64,000 bases of DNA, from NCBI RefSeq assembly GCF_046054155.1, contig NZ_JBEQCT010000003.1, forward strand, positions 248,001 through 312,000, written 5' to 3'. This document shows, piece after piece, positions 9,559 to 19,081 of this stretch; the first letter of the stretch is position 1, and every line of letters begins with the position of its first letter. This DNA comes from Celerinatantimonas yamalensis. GTDB taxonomy: Bacteria > Pseudomonadota > Gammaproteobacteria > Enterobacterales > Celerinatantimonadaceae. A program made the position numbers and the translations under genes. Under the pieces are notes generated by a model. It had not been told where the DNA came from. It made no database searches and was given only the letters and a program-made list of their open reading frames with translations.

Positions 9559-10138
9559 GAGGGGGATCCACATGCCATTGGTCAATAATAATTTTTATTC
9601 GGGCCGTACCATGTTTAGCTTCTAACTGCTGAGGTAGTACGTATTGACCAACTTGTTGATAATTTTTATAGGTGATCTGCCAGCCATCGAGACTTTTAAT
9701 TGATCCAATACGCTGGTGTGTATTTAGTTGGTAAGGTGCGCCATCTGCGAGCCCAACCAACCAAAAGGGTAGGCGATTCAGAGGAAGATGCCATCCTGTC
9801 AGCTGCGAAATTAATTGGTTTGAATCAGGGCCTTGATATGTTTTGTCATTAACGACGACGACTGTTCGCTGCGGCGTAATCGTCGCGCTGAGCAGTTGCT
9901 TACCAAATGGACCATTCAACAATAGGTTATCACTGCTGCGCTGGTGTTGCCAATAGAGGCTAGCACTATGGCGCTCTTTAGGCGTTATCAGCGCTATTTG
10001 CCCGTTGATTTGCCAACTCTTTATTTTGGCCAATTGTGCTTGTTGCGTTTGCCAAGGCACTTGAGCCTTTGGCGGCTGAACGCTCGCGCAACCTGCTAGA
10101 ACTATCAGTGCAGCAGCAATGAATAGATATCGAAACAA
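9551..10138 (-). CDS. lolB: Outer-membrane lipoprotein insertion protein LolB
   Basis: Receives lipoproteins from LolA and inserts them into the outer membrane. The 195-residue protein starts with a lipoprotein signal (FRYLFIAAALIVLAGC) with Cys16 as the lipidation site, and carries the LolB region WQINGQIALITP and LYWQHQRSSDNLLLNGPFG. The likely start codon is TTG, 5 nt behind GAGG. It heads the lolB-ispE-prs operon and is divergent from hemA, as in many Gammaproteobacteria. Confidence 0.93.
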   Translation of the reverse strand: MFRYLFIAAALIVLAGCASVQPPKAQVPWQTQQAQLAKIKSWQINGQIALITPKERHSASLYWQHQRSSDNLLLNGPFGKQLLSATITPQRTVVVVNDKTYQGPDSNQLISQLTGWHLPLNRLPFWLVGLADGAPYQLNTHQRIGSIKSLDGWQITYKNYQQVGQYVLPQQLEAKHGTARIKIIIDQWHVDPPHE

Positions 10139-10270
10139 AGTAACCTCTATTGGGCGAATGGATTGTTGGCGATCACGGATGACCGAGCGTCTTCCTTTCT
10201 TTTAGTCAGGCTTTCCCGTACAATCTAAGCTCCATATCATATCGTGTGTTAGAGCTAGAAACCATAGTCA

Positions 10271-11533
10271 ATGAGCTTGTTGGCATTAGGAATGAATCAT
10301 AAGACAGCTTCCGTTGAGTTTCGCGAGAAAGCTGCGATTAGTGCTGAGCATATAAGCCGAGCGCTGACTGAGTTACAAGACAATTGCCAGAGTCATTCAG
10401 TGATTGTATCAACCTGCAATCGAACTGAGTTGTACGTTAGTTCAAATGACGAGAATCCTGAACCGATCATCCAGTGGTTGGCCAAGTTTCAGCATCTGGA
10501 CGAACAGCAATTGCGTGATTCGCTGTATATTCATCGTGGGCCTGAAGCGATCCGGCATTTAATTCGGGTCTCTGCGGGACTCGATTCCATGATTTTAGGC
10601 GAACCTCAAATTCTTGGTCAGGTTAAGCAAGCCTATGCTGAGGCCCGTGAAGTCGGGGTTATCGGTCCAATATTAGAGCGTTGTTTTCAACGAGGCTTTG
10701 CTGCGGCCAAACAAGTGCGAACGCAAACTGAAATCGGTCAAAATGCGGTTTCGGTAGCATTTGCCGCAGTCAGTTTAGCAAAACGCATTTTTGCTGATAT
10801 AAGTCGTGCTCAGGTGATGCTGATCGGTGCCGGTGAAACGATAGAGTTAGTTGCCAAACATTTGCTCGACCAAGGTGTCGCAAATATTATGGTTGCTAAC
10901 CGTACTGTTGCGCGCGCGCAAAATCTAGCTGGGCAATTTAACGGTAAAGCGATTACCCTCAATGAGCTGCCTGATTATCTTCCCATGGCGGATATTGTCA
11001 TCGGTTCTACTGCTAGTCCTTTACCGATTATTGGCAAAGGAATGATGGAAGAGGTCATGCGCAAGCGCCGTCATCAGCCTGTGTTTATGGTTGATATTGC
11101 AGTGCCTCGTGACATTGAAGCGCAAGTGGGCGATCTGCGTGATGTCTATCTATATAGCGTTGATGATCTGCAAGGAATTATCGAACAGAACATGGCCCAT
11201 CGACGTGAAGCCGCCACCGTTGCCGAAGATATTATCGATGAGCAAGTCGATGAGTTTATGGCTTGGTTGCGCTCGCTGGAAACGGTCGATAGTATTCGAC
11301 ATTTTCGCCAGCACTGTTTTCATATGCGAGATGAGCAAGTTCACAAAGCGCTTGAAGCGCTCGAGCATGGCGAATCAGCGGAAGATGTTCTCAGTGAACT
11401 TGCATTTAAATTAACCAATAAATTAATCCATGCCCCGACACAAGCCTTGAATAAGGCTGGTCGAGAAGGGCGATTTGATCAGTTGGAAGTGATTCGCCAA
11501 GCACTAGGTTGCCCAGCTAAATCGCGTTTTTAG
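10271..11533 (+). CDS. hemA: Glutamyl-tRNA reductase
   Basis: First enzyme of the C5 haem pathway: reduces glutamyl-tRNA(Glu) to glutamate-1-semialdehyde with NADPH. The 420-residue protein has the catalytic Cys49 in VSTCNRTELY, SAGLDSMILGEPQILGQ near 100-115, and the NADPH fold MLIGAGETIELV near 190. The C-terminal dimerisation domain is complete. First gene of the hemA-prfA-prmC-sirB2-sirB1-kdsA run, divergent from lolB. Confidence 0.96.
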   Translation: MSLLALGMNHKTASVEFREKAAISAEHISRALTELQDNCQSHSVIVSTCNRTELYVSSNDENPEPIIQWLAKFQHLDEQQLRDSLYIHRGPEAIRHLIRVSAGLDSMILGEPQILGQVKQAYAEAREVGVIGPILERCFQRGFAAAKQVRTQTEIGQNAVSVAFAAVSLAKRIFADISRAQVMLIGAGETIELVAKHLLDQGVANIMVANRTVARAQNLAGQFNGKAITLNELPDYLPMADIVIGSTASPLPIIGKGMMEEVMRKRRHQPVFMVDIAVPRDIEAQVGDLRDVYLYSVDDLQGIIEQNMAHRREAATVAEDIIDEQVDEFMAWLRSLETVDSIRHFRQHCFHMRDEQVHKALEALEHGESAEDVLSELAFKLTNKLIHAPTQALNKAGREGRFDQLEVIRQALGCPAKSRF

Positions 11534-11593
11534 CAAGCAAAGTTGAGCCCTGTGTAATGGGTTATCCCAATTGAGCATTGTTTAGAGAACTAC

Positions 11594-12682
11594 ATGAAAC
11601 CATCGATATTGTCGAAATTAGAAACGCTTAAAGAGCGTTATGAAGAAGTGCAAGCGCTCTTAGGTGAGCCGGATGTGATTAGTGATCAGGATCGCTTTCG
11701 GGGACTGACCAAAGAATATTCACAACTGGAAGGTGTGGTGCAATGTTTTGATCGATATCAGCAAGCTGAAGCCGATTTAGCTGCTGGTGAAGAGATGCAG
11801 AATGACAGCGACCCGATGATGCGGGAGATGGCGGCCGAAGAGATTACCGACGCTAAGCACACCCTCGAGCACCTTGAAAGTGAATTACAGATTTTATTAC
11901 TGCCTAAAGACCCCAACGATGAGCGTAATGTCTTTTTAGAAATACGCGCTGGCGCTGGTGGTGATGAAGCCGCGATTTTTGCGGGCGATCTGTTTCGTAT
12001 GTACAGCCGCTATTCAGAAAATCGTGGATGGAAAGTTGAAGTTATTTCATGTAATGACGGGGAACATGGTGGTTATAAAGAGCTTATCGCTAAAATTAGT
12101 GGTGACCATGTCTATGGCGTGATGAAATTTGAATCAGGGGGGCATCGTGTTCAGCGCGTCCCTGAAACTGAATCGCAAGGGCGTATTCATACCTCTGCGT
12201 GTACAGTTGTGATTATGCCAGAAGTCCCAGAAGCTGAAGCGGTTTCAATTAACTCGGCCGATTTGCGCGTCGATACCTTCCGCGCGTCAGGGGCAGGGGG
12301 GCAGCATATTAACAAAACCGATTCGGCGGTACGTATCACCCATATCCCAACGGGTGTGGTTGTTGAATGTCAAGATGAGCGTTCGCAGCATAAAAACCGA
12401 GCTAAAGCCATGTCTGTTTTGGCAGCACGCTTGCAAGCTGCTGAAGATGAAAAACACCGTGCTCAAGAAACGAGTATGCGCCGCGAGCTGGTTGCCAGTG
12501 GTGATCGTAGTGAACGGATCCGCACCTATAATTATCCGCAAGGGCGAGTGAGCGATCATCGTATCAACTTGACTTTGTATCGTCTGAATGAAGTGATTGC
12601 AGGGGATTTGGCAGCATTGATTGACCCCATCATGCAAGAGTATCACGCCGATCAACTGGCTGCATTGGCTGACAATGACTGA
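11594..12682 (+). CDS. prfA: Peptide chain release factor 1
   Basis: Reads UAA and UAG stop codons and triggers peptide release. The 362-residue length is normal. The GGQ loop reads ASGAGGQHINKTDSAVR near residues 229-243; its Gln is the substrate of PrmC, encoded next. RAGAGGDEAAIFAGDLF lies near 115-130. Its last codons overlap the prmC start by 8 bp, which implies translational coupling. Confidence 0.97.
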   Translation: MKPSILSKLETLKERYEEVQALLGEPDVISDQDRFRGLTKEYSQLEGVVQCFDRYQQAEADLAAGEEMQNDSDPMMREMAAEEITDAKHTLEHLESELQILLLPKDPNDERNVFLEIRAGAGGDEAAIFAGDLFRMYSRYSENRGWKVEVISCNDGEHGGYKELIAKISGDHVYGVMKFESGGHRVQRVPETESQGRIHTSACTVVIMPEVPEAEAVSINSADLRVDTFRASGAGGQHINKTDSAVRITHIPTGVVVECQDERSQHKNRAKAMSVLAARLQAAEDEKHRAQETSMRRELVASGDRSERIRTYNYPQGRVSDHRINLTLYRLNEVIAGDLAALIDPIMQEYHADQLAALADND

Positions 12683-13529
12683 GCCACTGCCATCGATAGC
12701 CCAAGCACTTACGCAAGGCTATCAGCAGTTAACAATGAGCGATTCAGCCAAATTGGACGCTCGAGTATTGCTCAGTTTCGCCTTGGGTCAGTCTCTCACT
12801 TATTTATTGACTTGGCCGCAGCGACGACTCAATGCTGAGCAGTTTGACTGCTATGCCCAGTTATTGGCACGGCGCGTTCAAGGTGAGCCGGTTGCTTATT
12901 TGGTTGGTGAGCGAGAGTTTTGGTCGTTACCGTTTAAGGTATCGGCATCGACTTTAATCCCCCGTCCGGATACCGAAGTATTAGTCGAGCACGCATTAAC
13001 GCACTTAAGCGACAATGCGTCGCTGCTTGATTTAGGTACCGGCACTGGGGCAATTGCTATTGCGATCGCTCATGAACGGCCTTCTGTTAACGTGAGCGCG
13101 GTTGATATTCGTGAAGATGCGCTGCAATTAGCCAAGCATAATGCTGAGTTGAATCAGGTGAACGTTAACTTTCGTTTGTCATCATGGTTTAATGAGCTCG
13201 CTGGCGAAAAATTTGATGTGATTGTTAGTAATCCGCCATACATTGATGCTGAGGACCCTCATCTTCAGCAAGGTGATGTTCGCTTTGAGCCTAGTTCTGC
13301 TTTGATCGCCGAGCAGCATGGTTTAGCTGATATCATTGAAATTATTAAAAATGCTCCCCAATATTTACATGCTCAGGGTTGGTTACTTATAGAACATGGT
13401 TACCAGCAAGGAGATGCGCTCGCCCGGTTATTGCACGAGGCAGGCTTTAGTCAGATCGCTACGCATTGTGATTACGGCGGTCAGCCGCGGGTGACGCAGG
13501 GACAATATCGGAGTCATGATCATGACTAA
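12675..13529 (+). CDS. prmC: Release factor glutamine methyltransferase PrmC
   Basis: N5-methylates the GGQ glutamine of RF1 and RF2 with S-adenosylmethionine. The start is placed at the ATG at 12675 (MTEPLPSIAQALTQ), overlapping prfA; this gives 284 residues. Signature motifs: SAM loop LLDLGTGTGAIAIAIA near 115-130 and the catalytic NPPY in VIVSNPPYIDAED near 188. A helical N-terminal substrate domain precedes them. Order and overlap with prfA are conserved in Gammaproteobacteria. Confidence 0.96.
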   Translation: MTEPLPSIAQALTQGYQQLTMSDSAKLDARVLLSFALGQSLTYLLTWPQRRLNAEQFDCYAQLLARRVQGEPVAYLVGEREFWSLPFKVSASTLIPRPDTEVLVEHALTHLSDNASLLDLGTGTGAIAIAIAHERPSVNVSAVDIREDALQLAKHNAELNQVNVNFRLSSWFNELAGEKFDVIVSNPPYIDAEDPHLQQGDVRFEPSSALIAEQHGLADIIEIIKNAPQYLHAQGWLLIEHGYQQGDALARLLHEAGFSQIATHCDYGGQPRVTQGQYRSHDHD

Positions 13530-13887
13530 TTTATTGAACGGTTTGCAGGTTGCCTGTTTGGTGCTATTGATGGCGCAGTGGTGGCTGAGGATCCTCAAGC
13601 CTACCTTGACGCTGCCTTTTGCAAGCTGGAAGAAAATTGAAGCGGCGTTTATTTTAGCCATTATTATCTTTAGTGCTTGGAGCGCGTTGTTAGCGGGTAT
13701 GCGCCCTTGGTTCGAATTGTGGTACGCTGAGCAAATAGCCTCGGTGATGGTGGGTGCTGCATTAATTCGGATCTGTTTTGAACATTTTCGCCGCATGTTA
13801 TTGCGGATTGTTATAGGGTTGGGTATCTGTGGTTGGCTCGCAATGGCGGCCCAAGCAGGTATTCATCATCAGCCTATTTGGTTTTAA
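13516..13887 (+). CDS. SirB2-like small integral membrane protein
   Basis: A 123-residue hydrophobic protein with about four membrane segments (around LLNGLQVACLVLLMAQ, AAFILAIIIFSAWSALLAG, IASVMVGAALIRICF and MLLRIVIGLGICGWLAMAA). It overlaps the prmC 3' end by 14 bp and precedes sirB1. In E. coli this slot holds the SirB2-family gene ychQ, so I assign it by position and topology; sequence resemblance is only moderate. Molecular function is unknown. ATG at 13522 is an equally possible start. Confidence 0.68.
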   Translation: MIMTNLLNGLQVACLVLLMAQWWLRILKPTLTLPFASWKKIEAAFILAIIIFSAWSALLAGMRPWFELWYAEQIASVMVGAALIRICFEHFRRMLLRIVIGLGICGWLAMAAQAGIHHQPIWF

Positions 13888-13902
13888 TCAGGAGAATCTA
13901 CG

Positions 13903-14664
13903 TTGTTATTTGAAGCCCTTGCGTTAAATGAAGAGTTATCTGGCCGTGAGTCTCAACGTAGCCGTCATCAATTATTTAATTGGTGGCGTAATTGGTTGTT
14001 GCAGCACACCCCCGCGACTGATGCGAACGAGCGATTACTGCAGCTTATCGATCTGGTTTATCACGAGTTAGCTTTTTCTGGCAATTGGAAAGATTTTTTT
14101 AACAGCCAGAATGTTTATCTTGATACGATGATTGAACAGCGCTTAGGCACGTCGGCATCGCTGGCATTATTGGTGAGCTATTTTGCTCATAAGCTGGATC
14201 TACCGTGTGACGTGATTAATCTCCCCGGTTGCTTTGTACTGCGTTTTATTCTAGATGATGATTGTTACTTTGACCCGTTTACTGGCGAGCAATTGACGCT
14301 GCGTGAAGTTGAACTCAAACTCCGTGGTTATAAAGGCGATTTAGCGCGCTTAACTGGGGACCACTTACGTGCACTGGAACAACCAGAGGTAATGGTTCGT
14401 TGGTTGTCTGCTTTGAAAAGTGCGTTGATCCGCGAAGATCAATTTGAAGGCGCGCTGCGAGTATCTGAGACATTATTACAGTTTAATCCCGATGACCCAC
14501 ATGAGATGCGTGATCGTGGTTTTTTGTTTCAGCAACTTGATTGTGCCAATGTTGCCATCCATGATTATGAGTATTTTATTGAAAAATGCCCGCGTGATCC
14601 GGTGGCCGATCTATTAAAAATTCAGATCCGTAGCCTAGAACAAGAGCCATCGACGCTCCACTAG
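13903..14664 (+). CDS. sirB1: SirB1/YchA family transglutaminase-like and TPR protein
   Basis: A 253-residue protein with the SirB1 layout: a transglutaminase-like fold (residues 30-160, with RLGTSASLALLVSYFAHKL and LPGCFVLRF) and C-terminal TPR-like repeats (residues 175-250). The usual catalytic Cys of transglutaminases is not evident at the expected place, as is common in this family. It starts at TTG 9 nt behind GGAG; no in-frame ATG fits better. It lies between the sirB2-like gene and kdsA, the conserved position. Exact function is unknown. Confidence 0.88.
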   Translation: MLFEALALNEELSGRESQRSRHQLFNWWRNWLLQHTPATDANERLLQLIDLVYHELAFSGNWKDFFNSQNVYLDTMIEQRLGTSASLALLVSYFAHKLDLPCDVINLPGCFVLRFILDDDCYFDPFTGEQLTLREVELKLRGYKGDLARLTGDHLRALEQPEVMVRWLSALKSALIREDQFEGALRVSETLLQFNPDDPHEMRDRGFLFQQLDCANVAIHDYEYFIEKCPRDPVADLLKIQIRSLEQEPSTLH

Positions 14665-14730
14665 CTGATCCTAAGATCATGCAAAAAATAGTTACGGTTG
14701 CATTTTATTTAATTATTTAGAGTAGTGTTT

Positions 14731-15588
14731 ATGACATCACAACATGTAGAAGTAGCTGGATTAACGATTGCCAATGATCGCCCTTTTACCTTATTGGCTG
14801 GAATGAACGTATTAGAGTCACGGGACATGGCATTGCGTGTTGCCGAACACTATGTCACCGTCACTGAGAAATTGGGTATCCCATACGTATTTAAAGCCTC
14901 ATTTGATAAAGCTAATCGTTCATCGATTCATTCATATCGAGGCCCCGGTTTAGAAGAGGGGCTGAAAATATTTGAAGCAATTAAAGCACAGTTCAACGTT
15001 CCGGTGATCACCGATGTCCATGAAATACATCAAGCCGCTCCGGTTGCCGAAGTGGTTGATATCTTGCAATTGCCAGCATTTTTAGCTCGACAAACTGACT
15101 TAGTTGAAGCGATGGCACGAACTGGTGCGGCCATTAATATTAAAAAGCCACAATTTTTAAGCCCTTCACAAATGAAAAATGTAGTCGATAAATTTGTTGA
15201 GTGCGGTAACGAGCGGCTGATTTTATGTGATCGAGGGACTAATTTTGGCTACGATAACTTGGTTGTCGATATGTTGGGCTTTGGGGTGATGAAACAAAGC
15301 TGCCATGAACGTCCGGTGATTTTTGATGTAACACATGCATTGCAATGCCGTAGTGCCTTTGGTGAAGCATCTGGTGGGCGCCGTGAACAGGTGCTTGAAT
15401 TGGCTCGCGCGGGGATGGCAACCGGTATCGCAGGACTCTTTTTAGAAGCGCATCCCGATCCTGAACATGCACCTTGTGATGGCCCAAGTGCCTTACCACT
15501 GACGAAATTAGAACCCTTTTTGGCGCAGATTAAGGCGCTTGACGATTTAGTTAAATCATTTGCACCAGTGGATACATCGCGTGCGTAG
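14731..15588 (+). CDS. kdsA: 3-deoxy-8-phosphooctulonate (KDO-8-P) synthase
   Basis: Condenses arabinose-5-phosphate with phosphoenolpyruvate for LPS inner-core KDO. The start is taken at ATG 14731 rather than the in-frame GTG at 14725, giving 285 residues (E. coli 284). Motifs: FKASFDKANRSS near 57-68, GPGLEEGL, ITDVHE, INIKKPQFLSP and the C-terminal LEAHPDPEHAPCDGPSALP. The Asn of KANRSS points to the metal-independent type. Last gene of the hemA-kdsA run. Confidence 0.96.
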   Translation: MTSQHVEVAGLTIANDRPFTLLAGMNVLESRDMALRVAEHYVTVTEKLGIPYVFKASFDKANRSSIHSYRGPGLEEGLKIFEAIKAQFNVPVITDVHEIHQAAPVAEVVDILQLPAFLARQTDLVEAMARTGAAINIKKPQFLSPSQMKNVVDKFVECGNERLILCDRGTNFGYDNLVVDMLGFGVMKQSCHERPVIFDVTHALQCRSAFGEASGGRREQVLELARAGMATGIAGLFLEAHPDPEHAPCDGPSALPLTKLEPFLAQIKALDDLVKSFAPVDTSRA

Positions 15589-15655
15589 TTGCTATCCTGA
15601 TAAAGACTTGCGTGCGAATAGCTGGAACTGATGGAAGACAACCGAAAGGATTTTT

Positions 15656-16537
15656 ATGACTAAACCATTATGGTTGGTGCTTGTCACAGCATTGTTATTG
15701 GGAGGCTGTGCTAATCATAAGGATACCCAGCCTCTGTCGATGGTGTTAGCTCAGCCATTGCAAGTTGATTATCTCAGCGAGGCACAGTTCGTGCGCTTGG
15801 GACAGCTGATTGATTCAGGTAAATTCCAAGATGATAAACTCTCTCAATTATATTACGAGCGAGGCTTGGTATTAAGCAAAATGGGTTTAGGTGCGATGGC
15901 TCGGCTCGATTTTAGTCGTGCCATTCACGTTACTCCTGATTATGCGCCTGCTTATAACTTCCTTGGGTTATATTATCTGCAAAATCAAGATTTAGATAAT
16001 GCCTATGAAGCGTTTGATTCGGTTATTGAACTGGACCCTAATTATGACTATGCTTATTTTTCGCGAGCATTAGCGCTTTATTATGGGCATAAGTATCAAC
16101 TTTCTGAGAAAGATATTCAGCGCTATCAAATACAAACCCCTAATGACCCTTATCGAGTACTGTGGCAATATTTAATAAGCGTTAAAATTAACCCTAAAGC
16201 GGCGCACACAGCCTTGATCAAAGCATACCATCGCTCACAGAATAGTTATGAATGGGGGTGGCAGTTAGTTGCGCTATTCGCTGATGAATTAACGCCTTCG
16301 CAGTTGCTCGCAAAAGTGCAACCTACTCAAGATAATAAGTTGAAGGCTGAACAGTTATGTGAAGCTTATTTCTATTTGGGTAAGCAGGCGCAGTTAACCC
16401 ATCAATCAGAGCTGGCACAAAATGATTTTAAACTATCATTGGCTAACAACGTTTATGATTATGTTGAACATGGTTTAGCACTGTTAGAGCTTAAAATTTA
16501 TCGTCAGAAACTACATATGCAAGAGCGTGAGCTGTAA
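15656..16537 (+). CDS. nlpI: Lipoprotein NlpI
   Basis: Outer-membrane-anchored TPR adaptor that scaffolds peptidoglycan hydrolases and the Prc protease. The 293-residue protein starts with a lipoprotein signal (LVLVTALLLGGC, lipidated Cys19) and has tandem TPR helices between residues 60 and 150 (GLGAMARLDFSRAIHVTPDY, FLGLYYLQNQDLDNAYEAF). Length matches E. coli NlpI (294). It lies apart from its usual pnp neighbour but next to the ubiquinone genes. Confidence 0.93.
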   Translation: MTKPLWLVLVTALLLGGCANHKDTQPLSMVLAQPLQVDYLSEAQFVRLGQLIDSGKFQDDKLSQLYYERGLVLSKMGLGAMARLDFSRAIHVTPDYAPAYNFLGLYYLQNQDLDNAYEAFDSVIELDPNYDYAYFSRALALYYGHKYQLSEKDIQRYQIQTPNDPYRVLWQYLISVKINPKAAHTALIKAYHRSQNSYEWGWQLVALFADELTPSQLLAKVQPTQDNKLKAEQLCEAYFYLGKQAQLTHQSELAQNDFKLSLANNVYDYVEHGLALLELKIYRQKLHMQEREL

Positions 16538-16548
16538 GTTCACGCTCT
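16520..16548. terminator. Hairpin between converging nlpI and ubiV
   Basis: Inverted repeat AGAGCGTGA / TCACGCTCT spanning the nlpI stop codon, in an intergenic space of about 20 bp between converging genes. There is no strong T-run, so termination strength is uncertain. Confidence 0.5.
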
Positions 16549-16558
16549 AAAGCCTGAG

Positions 16559-17425
16559 TTAGTTAACGACTTCAAGCCCAGCTAACTGGTGCCAATATCC
16601 GTTCACATCCTCTCCAAGCGGTTGGCGTTGTCCTAGCGCCGCTTGGTTAAATTGCTCCAGCACCGCATTGGTGCGTTGATAACTAGGGCTGATGCGCAGA
16701 ATGTCGACTAACCCTGTCATACTTTCTTGATCATTACATAAGTTATAGCATTGCCCCGATTGAGTTTGGATGCCGTTTAATACAAAAACAGACTGGCCTT
16801 CTTGGCTAAAAACTTTTCGACCACTAGGGTAATCTTGGCAACACTCTTGACAGTCATCTTTACTGCGATTGAGCGAGCGTGCGGTAAAGCAGCGCGCCGA
16901 GTAGGCCAGTGGCAAATGCCCATAGCCAAAGACTTCTACTTCAAATTGACTGCGACTATCACTTGGTAGTTCAGCTAACAATTGACTTAACCAATCACGA
17001 GAGAGTTCAACAGGCATCACCCAGCGCACCATACCTTGACGCAGTAGCAGCTTCAAAGATGCAGCATTATAGATATTAATGGCACTGCCACAGACGAATG
17101 GAAGCTTGCGTTCATGTAAAAGATCAATCGCGCCAATGTCATTTGCTTCGACTAAAAACTCGCCATTGTCGCAATATTGCTTAAGCACTTTAATTTCCGA
17201 TGGCGCTTGCAATAGTGCTTGTGTTGACAACACCACTTGTTTACCGCAAGCGGCTAACGTTTGGGCAATATCAAGCCAGTCATTTGGTTTCATATCACGG
17301 CGCTTGTTGCAGACCGTTTCACCCAAATAGACAATGGGGGCGGAGCTTTGTTGGATCTGCTGATAAAACTGCTCTAGTTCAGTTTTTGGCCAATAGTAGA
17401 GGACAGGGCCAATCGCATATTGCAT
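16559..17425 (-). CDS. ubiV: Ubiquinone biosynthesis protein UbiV (U32 family)
   Basis: Partner of UbiU in oxygen-independent hydroxylation during ubiquinone synthesis; binds a [4Fe-4S] cluster. The start is placed at ATG 17425 (MQYAIGPVLYYWPK), 8 nt behind AAGGA, giving 288 residues. Cluster cysteines are visible in GETVCNKRRDM and in the ARCFTARSLNRSKDDCQECC region. It follows ubiU with an 11-bp gap. The divergent ubiT completes the anaerobic ubiquinone set. Confidence 0.93.
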   Translation of the reverse strand: MQYAIGPVLYYWPKTELEQFYQQIQQSSAPIVYLGETVCNKRRDMKPNDWLDIAQTLAACGKQVVLSTQALLQAPSEIKVLKQYCDNGEFLVEANDIGAIDLLHERKLPFVCGSAINIYNAASLKLLLRQGMVRWVMPVELSRDWLSQLLAELPSDSRSQFEVEVFGYGHLPLAYSARCFTARSLNRSKDDCQECCQDYPSGRKVFSQEGQSVFVLNGIQTQSGQCYNLCNDQESMTGLVDILRISPSYQRTNAVLEQFNQAALGQRQPLGEDVNGYWHQLAGLEVVN

Positions 17426-17436
17426 TATAGTTATCC

Positions 17437-18429
17437 TTACTGCCAAGCGCGATGATAAGCGCCAAGGGTTGTTTGACGACCTTCACTTAAATGATTGAGC
17501 ACGGCCTCACCAGCGGGTTGATAGCGGGAAGGATCGGCTAAATAGCTGTCGATGGCTTGTCGCCAAACCCGAGTAACTTGCTCCACATAGGCTGGACTGC
17601 GTTGACGACCTTCAATTTTAACCGATGCAATGCCGGCATCGAAAAGCTCTGGCAACACGGAAAGAGTATTGAGACTAGTTGGCTCTTCTAATACGTGGTA
17701 GCAGTGTTCATCAACGTTAAAGCGGCCTTTACAAAGCGTTGGATATCCAGCTGATTCGCCTTCTTTATAGTTGTCGATCAGAACTTCGTTGAGTCTTGAT
17801 TCCAGCCCGTTGTCGGTTTGCTGCCAGCGTACATAATTAGCTGGTGAACAGGCGCCCACTGTATTTGGGGACTCACCCGTTAGGTAGGACGAGAGGTAAC
17901 AGCGTCCCTCAGCCATAATACATAGACTACCGAATGCGAATACTTCAAATTCAACTTCAGGGCGCAGTTTTGCTAACTGTTTAACTTGATGAATAGACAA
18001 TACTCGCGGTAAAACGACACGCTGAATTGCAAAATTCTTTTTATAAAAATCGATAGCGGCCGTATTGGTTGCCGAAGCTTGGACCGAAAGATGGATCTCT
18101 AAATTAGGATGGCGGTTGGCTGTGTATTCGAGTAGGCCAATATCTGCCATGATCACTGCATCTGCGCCAAGCTCAGCGGCTTGGTCGATCGCTTTTTCCC
18201 ACACCTGTTGTTGGCCCGGATGAGCGAAGGTATTAATCGCAATATGCAGTTTGCGGTGATGGTCTTTAATGTATTGAACGGCTTGTTCGAGCCGCTTTCC
18301 GGAAAAGTTAAGCCCTGCAAAATGGCGGGCATTGGTTGCATCTTTAAAACCAATATAGACGGCATCCGCCCCTTCATTAATCGCTGCTTTTACGGCGGGT
18401 AGACTCCCAGCCGGACAAAGTAGTTCCAT
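17437..18429 (-). CDS. ubiU: Ubiquinone biosynthesis protein UbiU (U32 family)
   Basis: [4Fe-4S] U32-family protein acting with UbiV in anaerobic ubiquinone ring hydroxylation, with prephenate as the likely oxygen donor in the characterised system. The start is ATG 18429 (MELLCPAGSLPAVKAAI), giving 330 residues (E. coli 331). Cluster cysteines lie in FGSLCIMAEGRC, NTVGACSPANY and TLCKGRFN. First gene of the ubiUV operon, divergent from ubiT across about 150 bp. Confidence 0.95.
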   Translation of the reverse strand: MELLCPAGSLPAVKAAINEGADAVYIGFKDATNARHFAGLNFSGKRLEQAVQYIKDHHRKLHIAINTFAHPGQQQVWEKAIDQAAELGADAVIMADIGLLEYTANRHPNLEIHLSVQASATNTAAIDFYKKNFAIQRVVLPRVLSIHQVKQLAKLRPEVEFEVFAFGSLCIMAEGRCYLSSYLTGESPNTVGACSPANYVRWQQTDNGLESRLNEVLIDNYKEGESAGYPTLCKGRFNVDEHCYHVLEEPTSLNTLSVLPELFDAGIASVKIEGRQRSPAYVEQVTRVWRQAIDSYLADPSRYQPAGEAVLNHLSEGRQTTLGAYHRAWQ

Positions 18430-18580
18430 AGTTGATTTTATCCTTATAAATAATAGATGTAGTTTACCCAAGGATATTTATCGAGGTTTTGACTCAGCAC
18501 AGTTTTTTGCCAAGCGTGCCACGCTAGACTAGTACCGAGATCTATTTAGCCAAATTAGAGCGTTATCAAAGGAGAGTACA

Positions 18581-19081
18581 GTGGCTTTGCTTCAAACACT
18601 GAAACACCATGTTGTTAGTCAAGGTCCGCGGCTGGCGAGTATTCCAATTAAGTGGGTGCCGTTTGTACTGCAACGACCAGTGTTAGAATTAGCGCTGAAT
18701 CAATTATTTAGTGAAGCGATACACGAAGGTGAACTCGACTTTTTGCAGGAGCGCAGGGTCACTCTACAAGTGCAAGATATTGCCGGGAACTGGATGATTA
18801 CCTATCGAAATGGCAAGCTGTGTGTCGCTGAAAAAGGCCAAGCGAGCGATGTATGTTTTTCGGGTCACTTGAACGACTTTATTGTGATGATGGGGCGGCG
18901 TGAAGACCCAGATACCTTATTTTTTCAGCGGCGCTTGGTGATTGAAGGCGATACCCAACTCGGATTAGAAATAAAAAATCTGTTGGATAATATCGATTAT
19001 GATGAACTGCCCAAACCTGTCCATCAACTGATAGCGCTAGCATCGGGTTGGGTGATGCAGCAGCAAGCAGCGCTTATCTAA
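18581..19081 (+). CDS. ubiT: Ubiquinone biosynthesis accessory protein UbiT (SCP2 domain)
   Basis: A 166-residue SCP2-type lipid-binding protein that handles hydrophobic ubiquinone intermediates in the anaerobic pathway. The start codon is GTG behind AAAGGAGAG. The SCP2 fold spans residues 35-150, with VCFSGHLNDFIVMMGRREDPDTLFF characteristic of UbiT. Divergent from ubiUV. Its 3' end overlaps the next, opposite gene by 4 bp. Confidence 0.92.
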   Translation: MALLQTLKHHVVSQGPRLASIPIKWVPFVLQRPVLELALNQLFSEAIHEGELDFLQERRVTLQVQDIAGNWMITYRNGKLCVAEKGQASDVCFSGHLNDFIVMMGRREDPDTLFFQRRLVIEGDTQLGLEIKNLLDNIDYDELPKPVHQLIALASGWVMQQQAALI

